Assembly (NCBI GenBank): GCA_900547825.1
Contig: URII01000007.1
Location: 1 to 62,492 of the forward strand
Source of the DNA: an uncultured Porphyromonadaceae bacterium
Lineage (GTDB): Bacteria; Bacteroidota; Bacteroidia; Bacteroidales; Muribaculaceae
Direction: 5' to 3'
DNA: 62,492 nt
Shown here: in pieces, positions 1 to 8,490 of the stretch
Layout: each line of letters starts with the position of its first letter
How positions within the stretch are numbered: the stretch's first letter is position 1
The notes under the pieces: model-generated
Told to the model about the DNA's origin: nothing
Databases searched by the model: none
The model's input: the letters and a program-made list of their open reading frames with translations, nothing else
Program-made: the position numbers and the translations under genes

Positions 1-13
1 GTCTGATTCAGTC

Positions 14-320
14 CTAAAAGTCCGATCTCTTCCCCCGGATGCCCGAAAAGTCCGGTCTTCCCGCAAATGCAACCCCGGCGGGGTTGCAGCCATGAGTAAG
101 CCCCATGAACCTCGCAAAGCTCGGTGCATGGGGTATATGCCCACCCAAGCCACCTACCTCGGAGAGGTTGGTGCCATACATCCCGCCAAGGCCCCGCCTG
201 CCTCGGCGGTAGCTGCCACCGCCCCTCAGCCCCGCACTCTCCTGCGGATTCCAAGCAGCAAAGAGCCCCTTGACATATTGGTCAGGCAATCTGCCTGTAC
301 ACTTTGTTTGATCCGGCAAA
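14..320. repeat. GC-rich block of clustered small inverted repeats, non-coding
   Basis: This stretch holds a run of compact inverted repeats rather than a convincing gene. Positions 68-76 and 80-88 form a perfect 9-bp stem around a 3-base centre. Positions 101-107 pair with 127-133, positions 151-160 pair with 164-173 with one mismatch, and 205-220 is nearly self-complementary. The composition is much richer in C and G than the coding DNA around it. Long frames stay open on both strands but have no family resemblance and no start signals that I can see. It looks like a dispersed intergenic repeat of the kind found in Bacteroidales genomes; that identity is inference. Confidence 0.5.
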
Positions 321-321
321 T

Positions 322-364
322 AAAAAATCAGAGGAATACGGATCCGTACTCCTCTGATTTTTAT
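322..364. terminator. Near-perfect palindromic terminator downstream of rpmE
   Basis: About 40 bases form an almost perfect palindrome with A-rich left and T-rich right flanks, so a U-rich tail follows the stem on either strand. Only one base pair near the centre is mismatched. It lies 15 bases past the rpmE stop codon and can end rpmE transcription on the minus strand, and equally transcription coming from the left. Confidence 0.85.
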
Positions 365-378
365 TCTTGTAGAGATTT

Positions 379-633
379 TTATTTCTTTTTGCGGTTGCCG
401 TAACGGCTGAGGAACTTGTCCACGCGGCCTGCGGTGTCAACAAGTTTCTGCTTGCCGGTAAAGAAAGGGTGAGAGGAGCTTGTGATTTCAAGCTTTACCA
501 GCGGGTAAGTCACGCCGTCAATCTCGATTGTCTCCTTTGCGGCCACTGTCGAGCGTGTGATGAAGGTTTCTTCGTTCGACATGTCCTTGAAAACGACCTC
601 TCTATAATTGGAGGGATGGATGTCTTTTTTCAT
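379..633 (-). CDS. rpmE: 50S ribosomal protein L31, type B
   Basis: The product is ribosomal protein L31 of the large subunit. The 84-residue sequence starts MKKDIHPSNYREVVFKD and has the SSSHPFFTGKQKLVDTAGRVDKF-type core of the family. It lacks the CxxC zinc pairs of type A L31, so it is the zinc-independent type B form, which is longer at the C terminus and ends in a basic NRKKK tail. The gene stands alone between its own promoter (709-740) and a strong terminator (322-364). Type B paralogues can replace the zinc form under zinc limitation in some bacteria; whether this genome has a second L31 cannot be told from the window. Confidence 0.95.
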   Translation of the reverse strand: MKKDIHPSNYREVVFKDMSNEETFITRSTVAAKETIEIDGVTYPLVKLEITSSSHPFFTGKQKLVDTAGRVDKFLSRYGNRKKK

Positions 634-708
634 CTTATCAGGTTGTTTTGTTGTTTGTTACATTCTATGAGGCCGCGCTGGTAAGACGCGATTACTCGTA
701 ATGGCTTG

Positions 709-740
709 CAAATTTAGCCATTCCCCGCGACATAACCAAA
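709..740 (-). promoter_or_regulatory. Bacteroidota promoter of rpmE
   Basis: On the minus strand a TTTG element (737-740) is followed after exactly 20 bases by TAAATTTG (709-716), matching the Bacteroidota primary sigma consensus. The predicted start is near 705, giving a leader of about 70 bases before rpmE. Confidence 0.8.
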
Positions 741-793
741 ACATCTCCCACTAACTTTTCTCCCTCCCGCAAAAAAATTCTCAAAATCTTAGA

Positions 794-2008
794 TTATTCC
801 AAGGTGAGGGATGAGGGGTGGAGCAGAAGGGAGGCGGCAGAGCATATGTCGGCGGCAGTGAGCGAATTTATGTGTTCGCGGAGACGCTCGCTTGACGGTG
901 CTTCCCCGTATATGAGAACGCCGCGTCCCATTGACAGGGCCGACTGCTCACGGTTGTCGCCCGATACGGTGACCTGGCCGAGATATTGACGCTTGGCCCG
1001 TTCAAGGCGGGTAGGCGAGAGTGGTGTCTCAGCCAGCCGGGCAATAGCGGAGGTTACTATCTGGGTGCACCTTTTCTGTGATGAGGGATCGCAGCCATAG
1101 TATATTTCCACGGCTCCGCAGTCGCTGTAAAGGCATGGAGTGGCCTCCACGGTGTAGACAAGTCCGCGGCGTTCGCGCAATTCCACATTAAGCAGTGAGT
1201 TCATGCCCGGGCCGCCGAGGATATTGCACATAAGCGCAATGGCAAAACGGCTGTTCTCCATCAGCCCCGGCACTCTGGCACCCAATATGGTATGGGCCTG
1301 ATTGCGTGAGGCTGACATAACCCGGGTGAATTGCGGCATCATATCAGGAGTCGGGCGTGCAGGTATTATATCGGGGTGGTGCATGTGCCCGAAGTACCGC
1401 TCTATGTTGCGCACAGTACGGTCGTGGCCCGACGAGCCGCAGTAAAACACCACCATCCGCCCCGGAGTGTAGCTGCTTGTTATATAATTGCGGCACACAG
1501 TCGAATCGAACTGCGCTATTGATGCTTCGGAGCCGAGTATATTGTGGCCGAGACCGCTGTTGGCGAAAATAAGATCCTCGAAGTCATCCGCTACGGATTC
1601 GTCGGGCGAGTCAAGATAGGATCGGATCTCTTCTGCCACTACTTCCCGCTCAAGATCTATTTCGGCGTCAGGAAATCTGGAGGATGTGATCAGATCGGCT
1701 ATCAGCTCCATTGCCCTCGGCAGATAGCCGCGTGGAAATATAGAGTAAACTGCGGTTTCCTCCTTTGTGGTGAAGGCGTTGAGTTCGCCTCCTACGCTCT
1801 CCATGCGGTTTATTATGTGGCATGACCGGCGCTTGAGTGTGCCTTTGAATATGGTGTGCTCCACGAAGTGAGCCAGCCCGAAATGCTCGGGATCCTCGTC
1901 GCGCGAACCGGCATTTATGTACACGCCGAAATATTCAGCCTCTCCGCGCGCAGTGCGGGTCACAACGCGGAGGCCATTGGGAAGAGTGGTGATGCGGGGC
2001 TGTTCCAC
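794..2008 (-). CDS. M16 family (insulinase-like) zinc peptidase
   Basis: This is a processing-peptidase-like M16 metalloprotease of 404 residues. The inverted zinc motif HFVEH is at residues 47-51, where the Glu is the catalytic base and the two His bind zinc. The third metal ligand is expected in the EEIRSYLDSPDE stretch near residue 127. The C-terminal half (from about residue 190) is the non-catalytic M16C-type domain. There is no signal peptide, so it is probably cytoplasmic. It is the last gene of the gltX-waaA-argC operon and starts 4 bases after the argC stop. The substrate is unknown; family members degrade small peptides or process exported precursors. Confidence 0.92.
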   Translation of the reverse strand: MEQPRITTLPNGLRVVTRTARGEAEYFGVYINAGSRDEDPEHFGLAHFVEHTIFKGTLKRRSCHIINRMESVGGELNAFTTKEETAVYSIFPRGYLPRAMELIADLITSSRFPDAEIDLEREVVAEEIRSYLDSPDESVADDFEDLIFANSGLGHNILGSEASIAQFDSTVCRNYITSSYTPGRMVVFYCGSSGHDRTVRNIERYFGHMHHPDIIPARPTPDMMPQFTRVMSASRNQAHTILGARVPGLMENSRFAIALMCNILGGPGMNSLLNVELRERRGLVYTVEATPCLYSDCGAVEIYYGCDPSSQKRCTQIVTSAIARLAETPLSPTRLERAKRQYLGQVTVSGDNREQSALSMGRGVLIYGEAPSSERLREHINSLTAADICSAASLLLHPSSLTLE

Positions 2009-2012
2009 TTGT

Positions 2013-2984
2013 TCAGAATACCGATGGTTTCAGTTGCAGCCCTACTGTTTCATGCAGCCCGAAAAGCAGGTTCATGTTGTGTACCGCTGTGCCGGCAGCC
2101 CCTTTGAGCAGATTGTCGATCACAGTGGTCACCACTAACTTTGATCCTACTTTGTCGAGATGGATCAGGCATTTGTTTGTGTTCACCACATCGTGCAGAT
2201 CGGGTGTGCGGTCTGTGATATAGGTGAATGAATGGTCGCTGTAGGCTTCCTCATAAAGACTGCGTATCATCTCCAGCTCCATGGGCATTTCGGTGTAGCT
2301 TACAGCCATTATCCCGCGGGGAAACGGACCATGTACAGGTATGAAATTCACAGCTGAGGTGAAGCTCGATTGAAGCTCAGATAGGGTCTGACGTATTTCG
2401 GGGATATGCTGGTGGGCGAGAACCCGGTAGGGAGCCACATTGTCGTGGCGCCATGAAAAATGGTTGGTGTCGCGGGGCTTGGCTCCGAGCCCAGTGCTTC
2501 CGCTTATGGCCGTCACATGTATGTCGTTGTTTAGCAGCAGGTTTTTGGCCAAAGGCAGCAGCGATAGTTCTATGGCTGTGGCGTAACATCCCGGATTGGC
2601 CACATGCCGGGCACCTCGCACAATGGCTTTGCGGTTCAGCTCAGGTAGTCCGTAAACAAAGTCGTTCTCCTCGCTTTTAAGCCTGTGGTCGATCGACAGA
2701 TCTATAATGCGGAGCTTATCCGGCAGTGTCGCTGACTTGAGATATTCATGGCTGCGGCCGTGGGGTTTGCACAGAAACACCACATCCACATCTGCGGGCG
2801 TGGCCTCAGGTGTGAATGTCAGGTCGGTGTCGCCTACAAGACCGGGGTGTACGGCATCAATCCTTTTTCCTGCATTGGATTCGGACTGCACAAACGTGAG
2901 TTCCACATCGGGATGGTGGATCAATAACCTTATCAGTTCGCCGGCCACGTAACCGGCTCCGGATATTATACCTGCTTTGATCAT
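2013..2984 (-). CDS. argC: N-acetyl-gamma-glutamyl-phosphate reductase
   Basis: ArgC reduces N-acetylglutamyl-5-phosphate with NADPH to the semialdehyde, the third step of arginine synthesis. The 323-residue protein begins with an NADP-binding Rossmann segment (GISGAGYVAGELIRLL). The catalytic cysteine lies in NPGCYATAIELSLLPL, around residue 134. In this family of Bacteroidota some enzymes act on N-succinyl rather than N-acetyl intermediates, so the exact acyl group is open. No other arg gene is nearby: it is embedded between waaA (9-base gap) and an M16 peptidase (4-base gap), so it is probably transcribed with gltX and waaA. Confidence 0.95.
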   Translation of the reverse strand: MIKAGIISGAGYVAGELIRLLIHHPDVELTFVQSESNAGKRIDAVHPGLVGDTDLTFTPEATPADVDVVFLCKPHGRSHEYLKSATLPDKLRIIDLSIDHRLKSEENDFVYGLPELNRKAIVRGARHVANPGCYATAIELSLLPLAKNLLLNNDIHVTAISGSTGLGAKPRDTNHFSWRHDNVAPYRVLAHQHIPEIRQTLSELQSSFTSAVNFIPVHGPFPRGIMAVSYTEMPMELEMIRSLYEEAYSDHSFTYITDRTPDLHDVVNTNKCLIHLDKVGSKLVVTTVIDNLLKGAAGTAVHNMNLLFGLHETVGLQLKPSVF

Positions 2985-2993
2985 GGAGGGAGA

Positions 2994-4238
2994 TTATAGT
3001 GATTTTAAAATATCGTTGAAAATTCTGTCGGAGGCGCCGAGATTGCGTTCAATGTAACAGCCGGCTGCTTTTCCGCATGTCTTCAGGTTTGACCGGTCGT
3101 TTAGGAGATAATCCATCACCCGGTTGAATTGTGCAGTGTCGGTTATACTGAAACCTCCTTTGCATTCTATCAGATCCGACGCCTCTTTGAATTTTGAATG
3201 CTTCGGTCCGAACACTACCGGCATTCCGTAAACGGCCGCTTCATTTATGTTGTGTATTCCGGCGCCGAATCCTCCGCCTATATAGGCTACGTGGCCGAAG
3301 CGGTAGAGTGTTGAGAGGTGGCCGAAATTATCAACAACTATGCCTCTTACTGTTTCGGGATATCCGCGCTTGGCCCATTGCGACAGCAGCATTACGTCGC
3401 CCGGCAGCCTTCCGAGTAGCAAAGCCAGCCGTGATGCGTTGAATTCGTGCGGGGCAATGATGAATTTTACTTCGGGATGTGAATGTAGCCAGGGTATATA
3501 GACGTCTTCATCAGCCGGCCACGAGCTTCCGGCCACAAACACTGTTTCCGCACCTGATGCGAAATCATCGAGTCCGGGTATTCGGCACGGACTCTGGCGC
3601 ACTTTGGCCACACGGTCGAACCGGGTGTCGCCTGCCACGGTTACATTCTCTATGCCTATGCCGGAGAGCATATCGGCGGAATTGCGGTCCTGTACATAAA
3701 GGTGCGTGAAGTTACGCAACATGCGGCGGAACCCGGCCCCCCACCATTTGAAGAACGACTGGCGTGGGCGGAATATGGCTGATATGAGATATGCCTTTAC
3801 TCCCCGCTTGCGAAGCTCATAAAGATAGTTGGCCCAGAATTCATATTTGATGAACACTGCCACATCGGGGCGCACGGTGTCAAGAAACCTGCGCACACGC
3901 CCCGGGGTATCGAAAGGGAGATATGTCACCACATCGGCCTTGTCATAGCCGCTGCGGATCTCATAGCCCGAAGGGGAAAAGAATGTGAGCACAGTCATTG
4001 TGTCCGGACGCTCGGCTTTGAGCCTTTCCATCAGCGGACGTCCTTGTTCGAACTCGCCGAGTGAGGCTGCATGGAACCACACCACTTTGCGGTCGCCACG
4101 CGAGGCAAGCGCTTTTTCAAGGCGGCTTTGGATCAACTTGTGGCCTTTGACGAGTTTGTCGGCTTTAGGATTGAACCGTGCCACACATCTTACAGCCTGC
4201 GCATAGATTGCTATGCCTATGTTGTAAGCTAAGCTCAT
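2994..4238 (-). CDS. waaA: 3-deoxy-D-manno-octulosonic acid (Kdo) transferase
   Basis: WaaA (KdtA), a GT30 glycosyltransferase, adds Kdo from CMP-Kdo to lipid A precursor at the inner face of the cytoplasmic membrane. The 414-residue protein has a hydrophobic N-terminal anchor and the family's N-terminal domain motifs (WFHAASLGEFEQGRPL and FFSPSGYE). A second Rossmann domain contains HSKFKEASDLI and the nucleotide-site region GGGFGAGIHNINEAAVYGMP. The length is normal. It starts 3 bases after the gltX stop, so it is in the same transcript. Its presence shows that the organism makes a Kdo-containing lipid A core. Confidence 0.95.
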   Translation of the reverse strand: MSLAYNIGIAIYAQAVRCVARFNPKADKLVKGHKLIQSRLEKALASRGDRKVVWFHAASLGEFEQGRPLMERLKAERPDTMTVLTFFSPSGYEIRSGYDKADVVTYLPFDTPGRVRRFLDTVRPDVAVFIKYEFWANYLYELRKRGVKAYLISAIFRPRQSFFKWWGAGFRRMLRNFTHLYVQDRNSADMLSGIGIENVTVAGDTRFDRVAKVRQSPCRIPGLDDFASGAETVFVAGSSWPADEDVYIPWLHSHPEVKFIIAPHEFNASRLALLLGRLPGDVMLLSQWAKRGYPETVRGIVVDNFGHLSTLYRFGHVAYIGGGFGAGIHNINEAAVYGMPVVFGPKHSKFKEASDLIECKGGFSITDTAQFNRVMDYLLNDRSNLKTCGKAAGCYIERNLGASDRIFNDILKSL

Positions 4239-4241
4239 CGG

Positions 4242-5777
4242 CTATGCTTCAGGACGTATTTCGGCAATTCCACGTTCTATGCGGCGCACAGTCTCGTCCA
4301 GTCCGAGAAGTTCGGTTATGTCGAACATGTGGGGACCTTTGCATTCACCAACCACTGTCAGGCGGAATGCGTTCATCACGTTGCCGAGGTGGTAGCCGTT
4401 GTCGGCAATCCATTGCAGCACGGGCGCTTCGGCGTCAGCTGACTTGAATGAATCCAATCCTTTGAGTACATTGATAAGGCCGGTGAGGATTGATGGCATT
4501 TCATCGCTCCAGCGTTTTTTTACGGCTTTAGGATCATAACTTTCAGGGGCTTTGAAGAAGAACTTGGCCTGATCCCACAGATCCTTTACAAAATTGGCAC
4601 GGCCTTTCACCATACCTATTGCCGAGGCTATGTAAGCGTCGGTAAAGTCAGCGGGATTGACTCCGTTGGCTTCAAGCACGGGTTTGAACAATACAGCAAG
4701 TTGTTCGTCTGGTATCTCCTGAAGGTATTTATGGTTGAACCATTTGCCTTTCTCAAAGTCGAATTTGGCTCCGGCTTTGGAACAACGGTCAAACGAAAAG
4801 CGTTCAGTCAGCTCGTCCATCGACATTATTTCAGTGTCATCGCCCGGATTCCAGCCAAGGAGTGCGAGGAAGTTGACCACAGCCTGAGGCAGATATCCTG
4901 CTTCGCGGTAACCGCTTGAACGGTCGCCGCTGACGGGGTCGGTCCAGTCGAGAGGGAATACGGGGAAGCCGAGGCGGTCGCCGTCGCGTTTGGAGAGTTT
5001 GCCTTTGCCGTCAGGTTTGAGCAACAATGGAAAGTGTACGAACTGCGGCATTGTGTCGCGCCATCCGAAAGCTTCGTAAAGCAGGACGTGGAGCGGGGCG
5101 GAAGGAAGCCATTCCTCGCCACGGATCACATGCGACACTTCCATAAGATGGTCGTCCACAATATTGGCCAGATGGTATGTAGGCAGATCATCGGCACTTT
5201 TATAAAGCACTTTGTCGTCAAGCACCGACGAGTTTATTGTTACCTTGCCTCTGATAAGGTCATCCACTTCCACGTCTATGCCGGGTTCGATCTTGAACCG
5301 GACTACATAAGGATGGCCCTCGTCAATAAGTTTCTGTGTTTCTTCGTCACCGAGCGACAGTGAGTTGCGCATCTGCGCCCTTGTGGATGCGTCATATTGG
5401 AAATTGGGGGTGGCTGCGCGTGCCGCTTCAAGCTCTTCGGGGGTGTCGAACGCTATATATGCTTTCCCACGGTCAAGGAGATCCTTTACATGGCTGCGGT
5501 ATATGTCGCGGCGTTCGCTCTGCTTGTAGGGGCCATAGTTGCCCCCTTCTTTCACACCTTCATCAATTTTTATGCCGAGCCATGCGAGAGCTTCGTTGAT
5601 ATATTCCTCGGCTCCGGGCACGAAACGGCGTGAGTCGGTATCCTCGATGCGGAGAATCATGTCTCCGCCGTTGCGACGTGCAAAAAGATAGTTGTAAAGT
5701 GCGGTGCGTACACCGCCTATATGAAGCGGGCCTGTGGGTGACGGAGCGAATCTCACCCTTACTTTCCGTTGGTTCAT
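4242..5777 (-). CDS. gltX: Glutamyl-tRNA synthetase
   Basis: This class I aminoacyl-tRNA synthetase charges tRNA-Glu with glutamate in the cytoplasm. The 511-residue protein carries the HIGH-type motif in PSPTGPLHIGGVRTALYNY near residues 11-30, and the KMSKS-type motif as KLSKRDG near residue 260. A short insertion (DPVSGDRSSGYREAG) follows the KLSKRDG loop, as I recall for Bacteroidota GltX. It is the first gene of the operon with waaA, argC and the M16 peptidase; the gaps of 3, 9 and 4 bases indicate co-transcription. A TAACTTTG element upstream (5812-5819, minus) is the likely -7 box. Confidence 0.97.
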   Translation of the reverse strand: MNQRKVRVRFAPSPTGPLHIGGVRTALYNYLFARRNGGDMILRIEDTDSRRFVPGAEEYINEALAWLGIKIDEGVKEGGNYGPYKQSERRDIYRSHVKDLLDRGKAYIAFDTPEELEAARAATPNFQYDASTRAQMRNSLSLGDEETQKLIDEGHPYVVRFKIEPGIDVEVDDLIRGKVTINSSVLDDKVLYKSADDLPTYHLANIVDDHLMEVSHVIRGEEWLPSAPLHVLLYEAFGWRDTMPQFVHFPLLLKPDGKGKLSKRDGDRLGFPVFPLDWTDPVSGDRSSGYREAGYLPQAVVNFLALLGWNPGDDTEIMSMDELTERFSFDRCSKAGAKFDFEKGKWFNHKYLQEIPDEQLAVLFKPVLEANGVNPADFTDAYIASAIGMVKGRANFVKDLWDQAKFFFKAPESYDPKAVKKRWSDEMPSILTGLINVLKGLDSFKSADAEAPVLQWIADNGYHLGNVMNAFRLTVVGECKGPHMFDITELLGLDETVRRIERGIAEIRPEA

Positions 5778-5811
5778 CGTATTTGAGTGTTGCTGTTATG
5801 TAATTGATTTG

Positions 5812-5819
5812 CAAAGTTA
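5812..5819 (-). promoter_or_regulatory. Likely -7 element of the gltX operon
   Basis: TAACTTTG on the minus strand matches TAnnTTTG. No clear TTTG lies 19-21 bases upstream, so the call rests on the -7 box and on its position about 35 bases before the gltX start. Confidence 0.5.
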
Positions 5820-5854
5820 GTCATTTTTTTCCGGGGTGTAGCGGGGGATATGTA

Positions 5855-5894
5855 AAAATCCGCACCGGAAGCAGTCTATACCGGTGCGGATTTT
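5855..5894 (-). terminator. Rho-independent terminator of the cysS operon
   Basis: A perfect 14-bp inverted repeat (5855-5868 with 5881-5894) has a 12-base loop. On the minus strand it is followed by a T run. It lies about 25 bases after the cysS stop and separates this operon from gltX. The A/T-rich ends make it usable in both directions. Confidence 0.9.
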
Positions 5895-5917
5895 ATGGTT
5901 GGTAAAGGATCGTACGG

Positions 5918-7393
5918 TTATTTAAGCGACCACTCAAACCCGCTTTTTGTGTCCTTTACATTGAAGCCTATTTCCGACATGCGGTCACGGAGCATGTCGG
6001 CTGTGGCCCAGTCCTTTTCAGCTTTGGCTTTGGCACGCATCTCCAAAAGCATGTCCACGGCTTTGTGGAACGGTTCGAGTGCCTCGGCTCCCGAGTCGGC
6101 TGTGCCGTCGACTGATTCGGGACGGATGCCGAGTATTTCGATCATGAACGTGTCCATTACCTGACGCAGTTCGGCGAGATCCGCCTCTGTGGCTGTGGCG
6201 TTGCCGTCGTGGATACGGTTTATTATGCTGCATGCCTCGAAAAGCTGAGCTATGACCATTGGGGTGTTCATGTCATCGTCCATGGCTTCATAACATGCTT
6301 CTCGGAGATGGCTTACGTCGACAGTAGACTGTGCCGAAGGTTGCAGCGAGGCAAGACGCCTGTAGCCTTCGGTGAGGCGTGTGAGAGCTTTCTCGGCTCC
6401 TTTGAGGGCGTCGTTGGAGAAGTCGACTGTGCCGCGGTAATGGGCCTGGAGTATGAAGAAACGTATGGTCATGGGCGAATAGGCCTGTTCCAACAACGGG
6501 TGTGAGCCGGTGAAGAATTCATCGAGGGTGATGAAGTTGCCGAGCGATTTTCCCATCTTCTTTCCGTTGATGGTGATCATGTTGTTGTGGAGCCAGTAAC
6601 GCACTGCATCGCGGCCGTTATGGGCCACTGACTGCGCTATCTCGCACTCATGATGTGGAAACATCAGATCCATTCCGCCTCCGTGGATATCGAACGTCTC
6701 ACCGAGATATTTCTCGCTCATGGTTGAACATTCGAGATGCCATCCCGGAAATCCGTCGCTCCACGGCGAGGGCCACCGCATGATATGTTCGGGCGAGGCT
6801 TTTTTCCATAAAGCGAAATCAGCCGGATTGTGTTTCTCTTCCTGTCCGTCGAGTGTACGCGTGGTGGCAAGAAGCTCATCGACATTTCGGCCTGAAAGTT
6901 TTCCGTAAGGGAAGTCGCGGTTATACTTGGGCACGTCGAAATAAACCGACCCGTTGCTTTCATAGGCATATCCGGCGTCAAGAATCTTTTTCACATATTC
7001 TATCTGCTCTATGATATGGCCGGAGGCATGTGGTTCGATGGATGGGGGCAGCACATTGAGGCGCTCCATGGCTTTATGGTAGCGTGTAAGATAATGCTGC
7101 ACCACTTCCATTGGCTCCAGTTGCTCCAACCGGGCTTTCTTGGCTATCTTGTCCTCTCCCTCGTCGGCGTCATGTTCGAGATGGCCAACATCGGTGATGT
7201 TGCGCACGTATCTCACTTTGTAGCCTTTGTGGAGGAGATAGCGGAACAGCACATCGAACGTTATTGCCGGACGGGCGTGACCTAAATGTCCGTCGCCATA
7301 GACCGTAGGCCCGCACACATACATGCCCACGCGCCCCTCATTGACGGGCACGAACTCCTGTTTTGTCCGGGTCAGGGTGTTGTACAGTCTCAT
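5918..7393 (-). CDS. cysS: Cysteinyl-tRNA synthetase
   Basis: This class I synthetase charges tRNA-Cys. It is 491 residues long, with the first zinc ligand in YVCGPTVYGDGHLGHARP (residues about 25-43), where HLGH is the HIGH-type motif. Further zinc ligands lie in WHLECSTMS and PHHECE, and the KMSKS loop is KMGKSLGN. The C-terminal helical anticodon-binding region is intact. It is the last gene of a minus-strand operon: the DUF3467 gene ends 5 bases before it and a strong terminator follows. Confidence 0.97.
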   Translation of the reverse strand: MRLYNTLTRTKQEFVPVNEGRVGMYVCGPTVYGDGHLGHARPAITFDVLFRYLLHKGYKVRYVRNITDVGHLEHDADEGEDKIAKKARLEQLEPMEVVQHYLTRYHKAMERLNVLPPSIEPHASGHIIEQIEYVKKILDAGYAYESNGSVYFDVPKYNRDFPYGKLSGRNVDELLATTRTLDGQEEKHNPADFALWKKASPEHIMRWPSPWSDGFPGWHLECSTMSEKYLGETFDIHGGGMDLMFPHHECEIAQSVAHNGRDAVRYWLHNNMITINGKKMGKSLGNFITLDEFFTGSHPLLEQAYSPMTIRFFILQAHYRGTVDFSNDALKGAEKALTRLTEGYRRLASLQPSAQSTVDVSHLREACYEAMDDDMNTPMVIAQLFEACSIINRIHDGNATATEADLAELRQVMDTFMIEILGIRPESVDGTADSGAEALEPFHKAVDMLLEMRAKAKAEKDWATADMLRDRMSEIGFNVKDTKSGFEWSLK

Positions 7394-7398
7394 TGCCG

Positions 7399-7728
7399 TC
7401 AGGCTTTGCCTCCCATCATGAAGGGGTTGGGAATTTCACCGTTGCCGCCGTTGTTGCCGCCCACGGGCTGAACACGCTTGATTTCGCCGAATGTCGATTC
7501 GTATTTCTTAACGTTGTCAGAAAGAGCGAAAAGCAGGTTCTTGGCATTTTCCGGAGTCATGATTATGCGGCTCTGTACTTTGGCCTGAGGCATGTTGGGG
7601 GCCACTGTGATGAAGTCAAGGAAAAATTCGTTGCCTGAATGTGAAATGACGGCAAGGTTTGAATAATGGCCGTTGGCAACTTCGGGTGTGAGTTCAATTT
7701 TTATTTCCTGTTTTTTCTGATCTGCCAT
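7399..7728 (-). CDS. DUF3467 domain protein
   Basis: This small protein of 109 residues matches the DUF3467 family, whose function is not known to me. It begins with a polar segment (MADQKKQEIKIEL). The conserved core includes ANGHYSNLAVISHSGNEF, then FLDFITVAPNMPQAKVQSRI and MTPENAKNLLFAL. A Gly/Asn-rich tail (GGNNGGNGEIPNPFMMGG) is probably disordered. There is no signal peptide or membrane segment. The gene sits between the NigD-like lipoprotein gene (39-base gap) and cysS (5-base gap), and the short spacing suggests co-expression with cysS. Confidence 0.85.
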   Translation of the reverse strand: MADQKKQEIKIELTPEVANGHYSNLAVISHSGNEFFLDFITVAPNMPQAKVQSRIIMTPENAKNLLFALSDNVKKYESTFGEIKRVQPVGGNNGGNGEIPNPFMMGGKA

Positions 7729-7767
7729 AATTGTAAGTTTTTAAAATGTTATTGATTTGTCTGTATA

Positions 7768-8490
7768 TTATTGATTCGTTTGATTCAATGATTCGAAAGT
7801 GAGGGGAGTGAGTGTGAACCGGAATTCCTTGGTGGGGAGGTTGGTGTTGTTGACATGCACCACAAGCTCATGTGGTGTGTGGCCGGAAAGGAATTCCCGC
7901 AGGTCGTAGGACATGAAGTAGTCGCGCTCGAAGGTGTCGTATTCCGGTTTTGTCACATGCATGAAATATAAGTGGGCTTCGGCGGCGTCCATGCTGTTTT
8001 TGTCGATTACGAGCGCTATTTTCCGTGGTTCGGGATTATAGGGAAGCCGTGCATGAAGGTTGATATACGGGCCTGTACGCCATATGGAGTATAGAAAGAC
8101 TCCTGTGGCGTTCCAGTCGGTGTGCTGCGACATATCAAGCGCGAGAAGCTCGGCTGTGTTTATGTTGGCAATGTAATTGAGCGTTATCGCGCCGGAGGTA
8201 TAAGGCATTCCTGATGCAGGGGTATAGTCTATATATACACGCGATCCCGGTATGTAGGTTTCCGCATCGATTGCCGCTGAGGCTGTAAGTGTGACGGGCG
8301 TAGTGTCGTCGGCCTGTTGCAGAGTGAACACCGCTCCCCGCGAGGCATTGCCTGTGAATGTGGCTATATCGCGCATTGATGGATTTACAGTTGCGGGGCC
8401 GGATGTGTCACGGCAACTGCCCAGAAGGGCAATACATAATATCGCTGCCGCCATGCTTACACCATTTATGTGGAAGGATGTCCGGCTCAT
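7768..8490 (-). CDS. NigD-like lipoprotein
   Basis: This is a 240-residue predicted lipoprotein. A signal peptide ends in the lipobox LGSC with Cys26, so the mature protein is lipid-anchored, probably at the outer membrane. The body is beta-rich with alternating hydrophobic strands and resembles NigD-like Bacteroidales proteins, which have an OB-like N-terminal domain (about residues 45-120) and a C-terminal beta domain. NigD was named for possible bacteriocin immunity in Prevotella nigrescens, but most homologues have no shown function. Its ATG overlaps the lolD-like stop by 4 bases, which implies translational coupling. Another start at Met13 is possible. Confidence 0.65.
   Translation of the reverse strand: MSRTSFHINGVSMAAAILCIALLGSCRDTSGPATVNPSMRDIATFTGNASRGAVFTLQQADDTTPVTLTASAAIDAETYIPGSRVYIDYTPASGMPYTSGAITLNYIANINTAELLALDMSQHTDWNATGVFLYSIWRTGPYINLHARLPYNPEPRKIALVIDKNSMDAAEAHLYFMHVTKPEYDTFERDYFMSYDLREFLSGHTPHELVVHVNNTNLPTKEFRFTLTPLTFESLNQTNQ

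Noticed and set aside
14..319. 101-residue minus-strand frame in the left-edge repeat block
   Set aside because: It is open on both strands by composition, is built of hairpins, has no recognisable domain and no promoter; treated as repeat DNA.
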